Notes: a model not told the origin generated them from the sequence alone. Shown: positions 21,620-33,101, numbered from the stretch's first letter. The stretch: DNA of 41,193 bases from Chromera velia (GCA_018398765.1 JAHBMJ010000745.1:1-41193), one strand, 5' to 3'. Translations and numbers: made by a program.

Positions 21620-21805
21620 AGGGTTTATTAAACTCGACCATATACATGTTCCCCTTTTTTATTGATTTTTCATGTAATATTTCTATTTGATTTCTGGATT
21701 CAATCTGGAATCATTTCTGTAAGAATGACAACGTTTGTTAATTAATAAATTGTTACGGTCTAGGTTATAGTCTGTATAATCTGTCACATTGTAGTATGAT
21801 TGTAC

Positions 21806-21813
21806 TATATATA

Positions 21814-21855
<42 letters not shown>
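21806..21855. repeat. TA/TG microsatellite
   Basis: (TA)n-(TG)n-(TA)n run of about 50 bp in an AT-rich spacer. Confidence 0.9.
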
Positions 21856-21856
<1 letters not shown>

Positions 21857-23391
21857 CTATATAACTATCATTGCCTATCAATGCTATGCCATATAGAATA
21901 GGGAAAGCAATCTTTCCATAATTTTTGAAGATCATTAAAGAGACTCGGAACATTAACATGCATGCAGATGCTCTGACTTACCACTGACAGACGAATCATT
22001 TATACAAGCTCACGCACAGATGTAAACTTACGCTCTGCACCGTACTAACCGCACTCGCGCATGGATGCATCAATTGTTCGGTTGCCTCTTTTGCCTCACA
22101 GACTCTCACCCTCCCGCCTTCTGAATTCAAGAGCCCCCTCTCATGACTCGATCGATCGATCCTGCCTGCCTGCCCTCGATTCCCTCACTGCATACACATC
22201 TGCGGGGAGGGCATGCAGGCTCTGTCCTTGAGTCCACTGCATGCGTGTCCCATGAGGGGGGGCCTGTGTTTTGGGATTCGTTAATGCACGCACACTGCAT
22301 GCATAGAGAGCGTTTTTTGGAACGGATCACAAGAAAGTTGACAGACAGACAGGCAGACAGACAGTGATGATGGAGAGAGACAGAAAGGGCGGAGCATGCG
22401 CTTACTTACGTGTTTGAGTTGAAGGCCACTGGTCATTTCTCTGTGTTGATGTTTAAACGGAATGGGGCAACCCTCCATCCATGCACTCATTTGTTCAGTT
22501 CCGCACTCACTGACGTACTGTAGTGTATGTACATACTCAGACAGACTTATGTTCCGACAGTCAGACTTGCAAAGGAGCCAGAGGGCAACCATGTTCCTTC
22601 GTGCCTTCACATTCTCTCTCGCATCGTTTGTTTGAGTCGAACTGCCCCCCCGCCCTCTCCCTCATACGCCTTGTTCACGGTCGAGACGGGAAGTCTTTTT
22701 TTCTTTTCTCTCATGCAGTTGAATTTTCAGGTCGTCCTGAGTTGAAAGAACGCCGCTTTGGGTCAGTCAGTCAATCAATCGATTAGTATGAATGAATGAA
22801 TGAATGAATGAATGATGGAGCGTCTGTCTTTCTGTTCTTGATCGGTCGATCGATTTCGTTCAGGTGCACGAAAGAACGAAACAAAAACAAACCAATCACC
22901 CTCCCCCCCCATCCCTTCCCCGTCGGCCCCTTTATGAAGCCTTCAATGGAGAAACGGTTTGCCTTTACAAACCTTTTCTTTCCTTTCGTTAGATATCGAG
23001 AAAACCCTCCCCGTCCGTTCTTTTTCGGATTTCCCAGGGCCTCACAGACACTGCAGAAAGACTCAAACCTCTCTTTAGCTTCTCTCTCAGCTCTTCTTCA
23101 CTCCTCTTCTGGCCTTTCTTTTGAGGTCCTTGGATTTGACCAAAGACCACCAGAGATAGCGTTGCAATGATTCTTCCATCAGTTTGCTTCCTTCAATGCT
23201 CATTGGGTTGGTCAGTCAGACATGCAGACAGACAGACAGACAGACAGACAGACGGTCCTTCTCCTTGCACTCTCTCACTCATGCAGTCACGAACTCATTT
23301 GCCTGTTCACTCACTCATTCATTCACTGACGGACAAACTCTCCGGCTTCGTTCATCTCTTCTGATTACTTCTTCTTTCTTCTTTGTTCACT
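21856..23391. other. Intergenic region downstream of the carrier gene
   Basis: No convincing gene. Contains short GATC-rich palindromes, an AATG tandem run (about 22788-22813) and a CAGA run (23225-23253). Short ORFs in all frames look random. Part of it must hold the carrier gene's 3' untranslated region. Confidence 0.6.
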
Positions 23392-26160
23392 TCATTTCGT
23401 TTGAGACTTCTTGATCATGTTGTTCAGAGCGTCCACTGCCAAGAGCGTCTGCAGAAAGAGACAAACAAACAAATCAAGTCAACAGAGTGAATGACGGGGT
23501 TTGTGAGTATCGTGAACAACACCAAGCGTGGAAACAATGATTGTTTGAGTCTCTTTACTGCAGGGGACGAACAATTCGCTCTCCATATCCCCTGTAAATA
23601 CACAATTCACAGCTGAGAGAAACCAACAAAAGAGGGAAACATGAAAAGACTGAGAGATTTCGTTTTTTTCTTTGTTTAGAGGGGTTGACGACGACAGCCA
23701 CTGTGTGTCTGTCTGTTGTTGAAGGTCATCTGCTCTGCTCCAATGATGCTTTGATCGTGTCAGGGGACGGGGGGAGAGAGAGGAAGAGAGAGAGAGAGAG
23801 AGGCAGAGAGGCAGAGACAGAGGGAGAGAGAGAGAGAGGGACAGAGAGGCGGAAAAAACCAATAAATCGAATTTCGAGAATCAACTCAGAGAGGAAATGG
23901 GTCACCGACTGACAATCATTGCGTGGGGGGCGATACGGACGTAGTAGGTGGGGTATCCTGCGTAGAAGGCAAGAGGGCCCTCCTGAGCCATCACCTTTGT
24001 GAAGCAGTGGAGGGTGCTTCTGTACGGGACGTTACCGGCTGCGTCGGGCTGCGTGAAGGGGCAGAGGGAATGAGAGGAGAGGGAATGAGAGGGACAGCAC
24101 ATACATAGGCAGATGGAAAGACGGACAGAGGAAACGGACAAGAACGGCAGAAAACGAAAAATGACTACTGCTGAGTTTCCCCCCCAACAACCCACACCCA
24201 CCGCTTCTTTGCCCTCATATCCCCTCTGTGTGTTCATTTCCACACAAAAGTGAAAAAGAGAGACCAAAGGAAGGTCAAAGAGGAAGATGAAGAAAAAAAA
24301 AACCCAACCGACCTGCTGCTTCTGGATTCGGGTCTTCACGAAGTCGAACGGAAGGGAGAAGGTGACAGCGAAGAAACCAGAGATTGCGCTTGCACTGCAC
24401 AAAACAATGCAGAGACAAGACCCCACGGGTTGTTTGCTACTCCAAGCTTACGATCAAAAACTAACGTTGCCGGCCGAATGGAACCTTGAAAGAGCTAAGT
24501 TTCTAGCACCCATAGTCAGTTTGGCTACACCGCAAAGACCCCGTGTTTTCAAAGAAGTGTTCACAGTACAGAGATTGCTCGTATACACCTTTTTCCCTTC
24601 AAAACTGTCTTCACGCTTCTTTCTCATGTGGAAAAAGAAAAAGAATTCATGCATCCGCCCATCCCTTCCCCCCGATTCCTTCCTTCTGCCTGATTAATCA
24701 GGCGCTGCCCATTTTTCTTGAGTCAAGAACACGTCGCAGCCGACGCCCATCCTGTCTGCCGAGTCAGTTGAAGTGCCATCCTTCCTCATACCCACACACA
24801 CACATTTCCGCACCAACCCGCCCCCCCTCACTGACTGACTGACGTCAGGTTCGTGACCATTCCGGGTCCCACGGATTTAGTCAGCATCTCCTTGGCCTGG
24901 TCGTAGGAGGCAAGCATACCCAGGTTCAGGGCCATGGCGCGGTACACTGTGGGAGCGCAGCCTTTCCAAAGGCCAAGGACACCCTCCTCCTGCAAGTCGA
25001 ATCGTTATGAAGTTCTGTTTTTGAGTACTGCCAAGACGGAACGAAGGAGAGGCGGGGAACAGAAACATATCAGAAGACTGTCTGCCAACATGGTTTTAGC
25101 CAGCGGATTCTCTCTCATCAACTCATCGGCAGAACGTGAAGGAAGGACATACTCTCTCTCTCTCTTTGTTTCTCCTTCCTGTCCGGATCGATGCCTATGC
25201 CCCCAAACAGCCAGATGGTAATGAACAGATCACTCACTCCAGTGGCCCAAGGCTCTTTCTCATATGTCTTTTTCCACAGGGAGAGAGAGAGAGAGAATAG
25301 AGGTAGGTGGAAGGTAGGTAGTGTCAGACAGACTCTTTTGACGTTGGTGCGTGGCAGAAAGGTGCCTCTTATTGATGACTCTCAGATATTATTGTCTATG
25401 TCCAGACTTGAACAAGAAGGCGCGGGAAGGACCTTTGAAGACCTCCCGGACGGACCTGTGTGATGCGGCTCATGGCGTTGAAGACGCCGGTGTAGTTTCG
25501 TCTCTGCTCGGGGGGGAGGGTGCCGTCCGCTTGCATTCGGATCTGCACACAACGGCGAGGATAGGGATGCGTTCAATCGCCAACAGACATACGAACACAC
25601 ACACACACACACACACACATACACACACGGAGAGGCAGAGGCAGATAGAGACAAGAGAGGGGCACCAGGTAGAGAAAGAAGAAAAGAACCGGAGGAGAGA
25701 CAGGAAACGAAGAAACACCGGCAACCCTTACAGAGAGCGCAAAGGGAACGGCTCGGCCCACCCGTACAAAGCAGATTTCTTCTCTCCATACAAAACAAAA
25801 GAACTCACAAGAGAGAGATCCGCAGGGTTACCAATCACAGACCTGCAGCAGCACACAAGAAAGACAACGGAAAGCACGCACGTGAAACCCCACTTCACTT
25901 CTTCGTACAAGCTCAGTGGGAAGCGCGGAGAGAGGGAGAGGGAGAAAAGAAGACGGGAAACGTGCAGGAGGCCTGGGAGGAAAGGGGGGACAGTAGAGCA
26001 AAAAAAGATCAGAACGTGGGAGGGAAGCGCTCGAGACTCAAGCGAATGTTAGCGAAGCATGGCAAGGGAAAAAGGAGCTCACCCGAGGGCACCAGCGAAG
26101 AGACCAGCGAAGGCCTTCTTCCACAGGGGAATTGTTGTTTCTGCACACACGCACACACAC

Positions 26161-26194
<34 letters not shown>

Positions 26195-26986
26195 TGGTTC
26201 AGAAATCGAGGAATAGGAGGTCTTCTCGCTCAGTGGATACGCTTCGCTGGAAAGAGAAAGGGATAGGCAGACAAACCGACACAGTTCAAAATGGTGCTGG
26301 AAAGCTCTCCCCATCCCGTACCCTCGCCCGACTGTCTCGACCCTGTGTTCTGACCGACCGACCTCCCTCCTTCTTGAGAGCATTGGAGGTCACACGGAAG
26401 ATTCCGAGACGTGCGGTGGTGTAGGTCAGCTGACGAATGATACCGGCATCCAGCCTGCGTGCGTCATTGCGGTGATGCGTGCGTCAACAGCGGAAGAGAA
26501 AAGCACAATTGGGTTCACGGAAGCAAAAGACGAGAAGACGAGGGTGGTGCAGAGGGACATCCACGCAAGGACGTTAGACACACGCTGACTGAGAGAAAGA
26601 CCCTTAAAGGAAAACTAAGTAAGAGCGAGAACAGGGCAACAACAGAAGTGCCCCCAGCCGATTAATGCCCAACCGCATCGATCAACAAACGGACCCTCTG
26701 TAGAGCTTCATGAACCCCTCCTCCTTGATCAGCTTTCCTGCCACCACGATTGGGTTCTTTGACCCTGTGGCGCCACCCTCAGTGGCCAGCTGGATTCGGA
26801 CCTTGACCATGTCAATGGGCTGGACCTGCAGGGAGGAGAAAAAGAAAATGAACGGACGGACGCCGCTGGTGTGTTTGGATTTTGAATTCTTCAACCTGTC
26901 CAACTCACACAGCAGGTAGCGATGCATCCAGAGAGGCCTCCGACAATGAAGGGCTGGGCTGTCTTGAATGCCTTTGAGTCAGTCAT
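23392..26986 (-). CDS. Mitochondrial carrier, oxoglutarate/malate (dicarboxylate-tricarboxylate) type
   Basis: Ten exons join without a break into 299 residues: 26986-26909, 26825-26695, 26454-26363, 26140-26083, 25842-25809, 25542-25456, 24989-24844, 24394-24313, 24048-23914, 23448-23392 (stop TGA). All introns are GT-AG and every phase fits. The three repeats carry the family signature P-x-D/E-x-x-K/R: PIDMVKVR (repeat 1), PADLSLIR (repeat 2), PFDFVKTR (repeat 3). Six membrane helices are expected, as in all SLC25 proteins of the inner mitochondrial membrane. RQLTYTTARLG, GNPADLSL, NYTGVFNAMSRI and GCAPTVYRAMALN match the oxoglutarate/malate and plant/protist dicarboxylate-tricarboxylate carriers, which exchange 2-oxoglutarate, malate and related acids between matrix and cytosol. 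Length is normal for the family. Introns hold CA microsatellites. It is divergent from the EF1B-gamma exons. Exact substrate is inferred. Confidence 0.95.
25595..25628. repeat. CA microsatellite in carrier intron 5
   Basis: (AC)n run of about 34 bp between exons 5 and 6 of the minus-strand carrier gene. Confidence 0.9.
26143..26193. repeat. CA microsatellite adjoining carrier exon 4 acceptor
   Basis: (AC)n run with a few GC interruptions. On the minus strand its (GT)n end forms the sequence directly before the TGCAG acceptor of exon 4, in place of a normal polypyrimidine tract. Confidence 0.9.
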
Positions 26987-27710
26987 CTTTGCTTTGATTT
27001 AGGGACACAGGTCAGAGGAATCGAGTCAGACGGCGACGCCGGGTTCGGGGCAGCCACAGTTGGCAGGAAGCACACAAGCGACAGGGGGGGTCCACACAGG
27101 TGGCGACTTTACTGGTGCCTTTGTCGGCAGGAGGAAAAATTATTGAACGAGAAAATCCTCAAAGCCACGACGTTCTTGAACGGCAAAGAAGTGTGAAGAC
27201 GTCCACTGACTCTGACATGCAGTTCAGACTTGATGGTCGGTCTCACGTCAATCTCGATCTTTGGGGCCTGAAGAGACCCCGGCAAAATCTGATGTACGCA
27301 CCCCCAACTGAGACAAAGAGTGCATGCCGGGGTCTTTTTGAAAAATGTGGTTCCGACTGAGCTTGACTGAGCCGTGCTTCTACAATCGATCAATCAGCCC
27401 GGATTGGATCGAAGCGTCTGAGGGAGTTCCACTCTATAGAGTCTATACATAGTTTCCAGTTTCAATATGTATGTTGAAGTGAGATTTCACATTGGACTCT
27501 TTGCGAGTCACACTCTTGCATTCCATTCAAGCGCGCATGCTGTCAGGTCGAGTGTTGCCCGTGCTTGAACGGACCTCCCTACGACTGCTGCCTTCTTTCG
27601 CCGTCTCCTCACCGAGATCCGTCCCCTCATCAGCCAATCCTTAATTTTCTCCCCGCTCCTGATATCGATTCCGCCTTTAGTGTCCTGTGGAGGTGTACCA
27701 GCAAATTGCA
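26987..27710. promoter_or_regulatory. Shared upstream region of two divergent genes
   Basis: 0.72 kb between the carrier ATG (minus) and the EF1B-gamma ATG (plus). No TATA box or other known element stands out. Because both genes read away from it, it should contain both promoters and leaders. Short ORFs here are unconvincing. Confidence 0.4.
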
Positions 27711-28441
27711 ATGAAGCTCTTCGCAGAGAAGGGGAGCTACAGGGCGAACAAGATTCTTGTTGTTGCTGAGTTAGCAGGCCTAGAGATTGAAGTTCCTTCT
27801 TTTGTTTTGGGGAAAGACAACCGGAGTGACGAGTTCAGAAAATTGAACCCCAGTGGAAGAATTCCGGCTTTGATAACAGACAAGGGGACTGTGTTTGAAA
27901 GGTGGGTCAGTTGACCCGGGTGGCTGAGTTCGGGTCGGGAGACCTACAGTTTTCTTTTCCATATGACTTCCGTCTCCAGCTTCTTCGCATATCTCCCAAC
28001 AGTATCTGTCTCGTTTTGCGCCCGTCCTCCACCCCTCCTCTGTTTGAATGTGTTCTTGCTTCTCCTTTTTAGCTTTATGCTCCATCTTCCTTGCTCTCTT
28101 TCGCTGCCTCCTTCCTGTGTCAGAGAGAAGAGACCTGCAGAGGAGCCTCTCCCAATCGGTCTTTTCCTTCTTCTCATGATTGGTCTTGTTGCTCCCCTCA
28201 TCGTTTTTGCCCTGAGGGCTCGGGAACCCCAATCCGTCTCAACCTTTCCTCTTGCGGCCGGTTTCGCATGAAGGTGTCTGAATTTTAATCTTCGTTTCGT
28301 TCAGAGAATGAATGCTCAGACCCTACTGAAGTCTTGCCCACCTCACCGCAATTTCCCTGCAGTAATGCTATTGCTCGGTTTGTGGCACGGGTCCGAAACG
28401 ACAAGGCTCTCTACGGACGCACCTTTCAAGAAACAGGCGTG
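27711..28441 (+). CDS. Elongation factor 1B-gamma, GST-like N-terminal domain, partial (two exons)
   Basis: Exon 1 (27711-27901) and exon 2 (28363-28441) join in phase across a 461-bp GT-AG intron to give 90 residues. MKLFAEKGSYRANKILVVAE, the FVLGKDNRSDEF segment, KLNPSGRIPALIT and ESNAIARFVARV match the thioredoxin-fold start of the GST-like domain of eEF1B-gamma, the scaffold subunit of the nucleotide-exchange complex of eEF1A. A GTCAGT donor follows exon 2, but I found no exon for the rest of the GST domain (usually a D/Q-W segment) or the C-terminal EF1G domain before the kinase gene at 31.2 kb. A normal protein is about 400 residues. It is either a truncated duplicate, a gene split by rearrangement, or one with exons I could not see. 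The homology call is firm; functionality is not. Confidence 0.85.
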
Positions 28442-28552
28442 GTCAGTTTCCTTATGCAGCCAGATAGTTTTTTTGTCTTTTTGCCTCGATTCAATGGCTT
28501 TGATGCAAACTCGTCATGCCAAAGTATGACTGGGATGACCGGAAATCAAGAG

Positions 28553-28600
28553 TTCCTTCCTTCCTTCCTTCCTTCCTTCCTTCCTTCCTTCCTTCCTTCC
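28553..28600. repeat. (TTCC)12 microsatellite
   Basis: Twelve perfect TTCC units in presumed intron sequence after EF1B-gamma exon 2. Confidence 0.95.
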
Positions 28601-29239
28601 TTTCCGTGTTTGTTCTTCTTGTCGTATGAAGGCTGTTTCATCTCCCAGCAGCTCTCCTGTTCTCTCCTCTCCTCTCCCTACAATTCTCTCGACCCATGTC
28701 AAGCGATTGCTGTTGAGTTCCATGTCTCCATCTCTTTCTTTCTTTCTTTACTTGCCATCTCTTCATTTCTTTACTTGCATCCCGCGGTTGGGATTGCTGG
28801 TTCTGTGACCCCGTTTGTGTGCAGTTTGAGAGAGAAAGATGTCACTCAGTGTTCCTGGCAACCTGAATTTACGTGTCTAGTCTCTGCGTCTCTTCTGGCC
28901 TCTGTGTCTTTTCACGTCGTGACATGCACTGCATGTGCGTCGGCGCTTTGCTGTGTTTGCATTGATTGCCTTTGCAGACTCTCTTCCCTCTCCGGCGTTT
29001 CTGCGGGTCTATGCATTTATTCTGTCTGCATCAGGTCGTCTTTTCTCGTTCATTGTCTCTGCCTGGTTTCTCCTCTTTGTGCCAATGCGCGTTCCCTCCG
29101 TATTTCTTCTTTCAGCTTCGTTCAAGCATTCTCTCTGTGTCTGCCTTGGCGCGCTTCTCCGTTCATTGCATGTCTCTCTATCTTTTCCCTCCTCTCAATC
29201 AATCCATTCCCTCTGAGTCGCCACTGCTGTCTCTACACA

Positions 29240-29850
29240 TTGACTGTCTCTGCGTCACTTCTGCCGTCTTCATGCGTTGACTCGCTTTGCGTCACTTCTG
29301 CCGTCTCCATGCGTTGACTCGCTTTGCGTCGCTTCTGCCGTCTCCATGCATTGCATGACTCTCTCTGCGTCACTGTTGCCTTGTCCATCCATTGACTCTC
29401 TGCGTAACTGTTGTCTTCTCCATGAATTGACTGCCTCGCTGCCGTCTGTATGCGTTGGCCCCGCTACGTCGCTGTTGCCTTCTCTATCCTTCTCTATGCA
29501 TTGGCTCTGACGGGCTCCGAGTCTCTTGAAGTTTGCGTCGCTTCCGCTGTCTCCATGCGTTGATTTTCTCTTCGTCTTTTCTGCCGCGCTAGCTGCCGCG
29601 TCTCCATGCATTGACTCTATCTGCGTCACTTCTACCGCCTCCATGTGTTGACTCTCTCTGTGTCGCTTTAGCCAGTGTAGCACTTCAATGCATTCACGCT
29701 GTCTGTCTCACTTCTCAGACTGCCGCCTCCATGCGTTGACTCCCTCTGCGTCGCTGTTGCCTTCTCGATATCCATTGCCTCTCTCTGCTTCATTGCTGCC
29801 ATCTCCGTGCATTGACATGCATTGACTTTCTTTCTAGCTTTCTTTGCGTC
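29240..29850. repeat. Minisatellite, 37-bp period, degenerate
   Basis: The first units repeat exactly every 37 bp (TTGACTCGCTTTGCGTCACT, then TCTGCCGTCTCCATGCG). Later copies are more diverged and have indels but keep TTGACT, TGCGTC and TCCATGC. Because 37 is not a multiple of three, the open frames across it are not a repeated protein. Confidence 0.8.
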
Positions 29851-30029
29851 GCTTCTGCCGTCTGCTAGCCATCTGCGAGCATTTGCTCTCTGTGCGGCCG
29901 TGTCTGTCCATTAAGTGTGTCTGCATCGCATCGCCGCCTCGCTGTCGGCATGCACTCAGAGTTTGTCCATCTACTTGCTTTCGCGGTCCCTTTTCATCGC
30001 TTCTCTTTCCTGTACGAGCGCAAAGTAAA

Positions 30030-31150
30030 CAAAAGTGATTAAGCTTCAAGTTCTCTACTGTAATGCCCACTTGCCAAGCGTGGTACGTTATTGCTGATTA
30101 ATGAGAGCTAGTTGTTTTGGCATGTCCACTTTCCTGATGAGACATGGACAATGTTCAAATGTATTCAAATGCTCGGCCATTGCTTGCGCAAGTGGTAGTG
30201 TTGAGACTAGCTGACTCAGCTGAGGCGTTAAATATAAATATATATAAAGCCAGGCTGAGACCCTAGTACAGAACGAATATACTTTTCTTACTAACTTTAC
30301 TTGTTAAACTTAAAAAACAAGAAAATATATGCATAGCCCTGCATAAATCTATACAGTTTTGATTTAGCTAATATTTAACCATTGCTAATCAATGCGTAAT
30401 GTGTTACTGATGCTAACTGATATGCTTATAAAAGCATGCAGATAGCTAAGATCATAGTTTCAATTTACGTTAATTTCTATAAATTTTATTTTTAAAAAAA
30501 AAACTACTTTTTAAATTAACATTGCACTTTATGACACTTTACTATAGTATGATGTCTTTATGATGTCACACTTCCTAGAGAGCTTTTCCACCTTCCTAAT
30601 ACCTCCTCTTTCATAAAAAGGCGCATTTAGACTTCTATTATAGACTGTCGGTTTGATTCAATTTTTTTGCTTCAGGCCACTTCCGAATTCAGAAGAACTG
30701 CGGCCGTTCGCACGCTTAATTGCGTGCGACAGATAACGCGACAATCAGTCACTCACTGCGAGCGTGCATGCACCCGTGCTTCCGCGCGCGCGCAAAGCGC
30801 GCGCATGCATGCACTCCGCACGCACGACTTGCAGCATATATATATTCATATGCAAATTAAAAAAAGTAATTAAAATGAACGTCAAGTATATATACGTATA
30901 TATGCATGCGACCCAGGTTGTCTACCCTGGCCATTTCCTTGCCCTTCTGCGCCCTGCTCACTCCCCTCTGCCTGAGAGCTTCCCTCGTACGTACCCACTT
31001 GTTGGCAGCAACCTGTCCCGTTGCAGCTCTGACTCTTGACGGCCGGGGTTGAAGCAATAGGCTTAATGTATTCTACTGCTGTTCGTTTCTGGCACACAGG
31101 AGCCACCGCACTTCAATTCCATCCTTCAACCTTCTCTACTTCTATCCACA
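30030..31150. other. AT-rich island and upstream region of the kinase gene
   Basis: 30.03-30.66 kb is AT-rich with stops in all frames. Composition rises at 30.7 kb with a GC-only hairpin (30786-30804). TATATA stretches near 30835-30905 and acceptor-like TTCTGGCACACAG and TCTATCCACAG before the kinase start suggest a leader, perhaps with a leader intron. No gene is seen. Confidence 0.5.
30786..30804. repeat. GC-only perfect hairpin, AAA loop
   Basis: GCGCGCGC, AAA, GCGCGCGC: an 8-bp stem, preceded by TTCC as is the hairpin at 4405-4421, with the loop complemented. Confidence 0.7.
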
Positions 31151-31194
31151 GACTCTTCATGCAGCCGCTCATTCACTCGGTGCCGTGTCTCAAC

Positions 31195-32559
31195 ATGGAA
31201 TTTCTGGAGCTTGGAGAGTTGCTGGGGGAAGGCACGACGGCAAAGGTTTTCGAGGCAACCAATCAGCAAACAGGGGCCAAGTTTGCCATCAAACAGTTCA
31301 AGGAGGTATGCATCACCATGGAGGATGCAGAGAATTTATGCAGAGAAGAATTCATGACCCATCGCTCCCTTCAAACGTGTGAACAAATTGTGAAACTGTG
31401 GGAGGCGCGTGCAGAGACAGACTCCTCTGGGGAGATCACTGTCTACCTGATTCTCGAACATATGGACGAGTCGTTGCTCCATGTTGTGCAACGATGGGAA
31501 CAGACTCCGTGGAGTACCGTCACTTCGTCTATCCTTCCCTCTCCTGGCACTTTCCCTCTCGCTGTACCGCTTGCAGTCAGCATGCACGAGAGTGTTGTCA
31601 AACGAATAATGTTCCAGATCTTGAGAGGCCTTGCATTTATGCATTCACAGGGGATCTGGCACAGAGATCTCAAACCAGAAAACGTTCTTGTCCGTCGTGG
31701 ATCCGTCAAAATTGGAGATATGGGCTGGGCCCGGTCCCCAGCTTTAGCAACTCAGAGTTCTCCTTCAAATCAGAGCCCTCTTACTCAGCGCCCAGGCACA
31801 CTCTGGTACTGTGCACCAGAGTGTTTCCTCACAGTCAACGACTACACTGGGGCGATGGACAATTGGGCTGTTGCCTGCCTTTGGTATGAGCTTCTGACTG
31901 GATGCCCTCTCTTTCCCGCTGTCACATTCCCAGACCTGTACCGCCGCCAAGTGGAGATCCTCGGAGAACCTCCTCTTCATGTCAGGAACAGATGGCAAGC
32001 GGGGGCCAGCCCTCTGGGGGTTTCCCTTTGCAAGCCTACGGAAGTGAAGCCATTCGACCGTTGCAGACCACCCCCCAGAACCATTGCAGGAGTCTTGCCC
32101 TCTGTCAGCCAGGAGTGCGTCGATCTCGTCAGCGCTCTCTTGATCTGGTCCTCAGACGAAAGGCCTTCAGCTGAGCAGGTCATCTTGCACCCGTACTTCC
32201 TGGACCTCAGGTTGCAAGCAGAAGTGGAAGAGCAAGAACCAACCCTGTGGAGGCCCAAATTGATCCAAAGAGAGAGACACCACCTTTGCTGCTTGAAGGT
32301 GAAGTTCAAGAACTCTTCCAGGAAGATGGGGGCTGCTGCCTGCTATCGTCGGTTAAGAAACAGAGCTAGAGGTCACCTTTCAGCTCTTAGGGTCAGTTTC
32401 GTATTTGTGGAAACAAACAAAAGGGGGGATCAGCTAAAATCTCCCCCCCCTTCGTCTTTATATCCTACTTCGTGTCCGTTTTTTTTTCAGTGCAGTCTTG
32501 GTGTTCCAACAGTCTCTGCGCTGATGTGCCTGTATGCCTTCAGCTCTGCGGATTTTTGA
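31195..32559 (+). CDS. CDK-like (CMGC) protein kinase
   Basis: The ATG at 31195 (MEFLELGELLGEG) starts the domain exactly where a kinase begins; an in-frame ATG at 31159 is an alternative. Exon 1 runs to 32391. A likely 99-bp intron (GTCAGT to TTTTCAG) joins 32491-32559, ending in TGA, for about 421 residues. Motifs in order: glycine loop GEGTTAKV, catalytic Lys in FAIKQFK, helix-C Glu in REEF, HRDLKPENV with the catalytic Asp, DMG in place of DFG (GDMGWAR), TLWYCAPE, and MDNWAVACLWYELLTG. DMG followed by x-A-R and the WY-x-APE pattern resemble CDK8-type and other CDK-like kinases. There is a Ser/Pro insert of about 35 residues before HRD and a basic tail (RRLRNRARG). All catalytic residues are present, so activity is expected; the cyclin partner and substrates are unknown. 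The intron length is a multiple of three, so retention would keep the frame. Confidence 0.9.
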   Translation: MEFLELGELLGEGTTAKVFEATNQQTGAKFAIKQFKEVCITMEDAENLCREEFMTHRSLQTCEQIVKLWEARAETDSSGEITVYLILEHMDESLLHVVQRWEQTPWSTVTSSILPSPGTFPLAVPLAVSMHESVVKRIMFQILRGLAFMHSQGIWHRDLKPENVLVRRGSVKIGDMGWARSPALATQSSPSNQSPLTQRPGTLWYCAPECFLTVNDYTGAMDNWAVACLWYELLTGCPLFPAVTFPDLYRRQVEILGEPPLHVRNRWQAGASPLGVSLCKPTEVKPFDRCRPPPRTIAGVLPSVSQECVDLVSALLIWSSDERPSAEQVILHPYFLDLRLQAEVEEQEPTLWRPKLIQRERHHLCCLKVKFKNSSRKMGAAACYRRLRNRARGHLSALRVSFVFVETNKRGDQLKSPPPSSLYPTSCPFFFQCSLGVPTVSALMCLYAFSSADF

Positions 32560-33101
32560 CACGGATCACGTCTCTGCATGGGTCCCTGATCCTCAGTCTT
32601 GACCAGCTAAAAGATTGAAGCTGCCTGCAAGTGACTGCTCGGTCAATGCATGTGCCACATGCAGAGTGAGAGGCCCCACTGAGCGGACTGCGACTGCCTA
32701 TTCATTTTTTTTGCGGGCAACTTCTTGTCTCCGTGCAGACCTTTATGGCCTGGGGCCGTTCTCTCCTCAGTGCGTCGGTTGTTCTTTGGAGTCGCCTGGG
32801 CCCTCTGAAACAAAGGAGACGCCTGTGTGTCTCTTCGGTCAGGCTTCATAGCGAATGCACAGCGAGCATGCATGCACTGCCAGCCAGTGCACAGAAGAAA
32901 CGAAGTCTTCATTCATCCACTACGCGTGGTTAGCGTTGGCAGGAGGAGAAAGGGGCTGTTCGCATGCAGTCAGCTAGTGCTCTGCATGTTTCTCATGCGA
33001 AAATGTCCTGTCTTTTTTCCTTTTCTGTTTGCCAATTTATAAGGCGACATTTATGTTCATGTGTGCATCATCTGATCGAAATTCTCCATCACATTCTGCA
33101 G
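32560..33101. other. Short intergenic region
   Basis: Between the kinase stop and the first exon of the next gene. No coding signal beyond short ORFs. Ends in CATTCTGCAG, which may be the acceptor of a leader intron of the following gene. Confidence 0.4.

Noticed and set aside
23222-23255. CRISPR-like spaced repeats
   Set aside because: Simple CAGA microsatellite; no direct repeats with unique spacers of constant size occur anywhere in the window.
28334-29317. 327-codon plus-strand ORF as a gene
   Set aside because: Only its first part (28363-28441) is EF1B-gamma exon 2; the rest is intron, TTCC microsatellite and 37-bp minisatellite.
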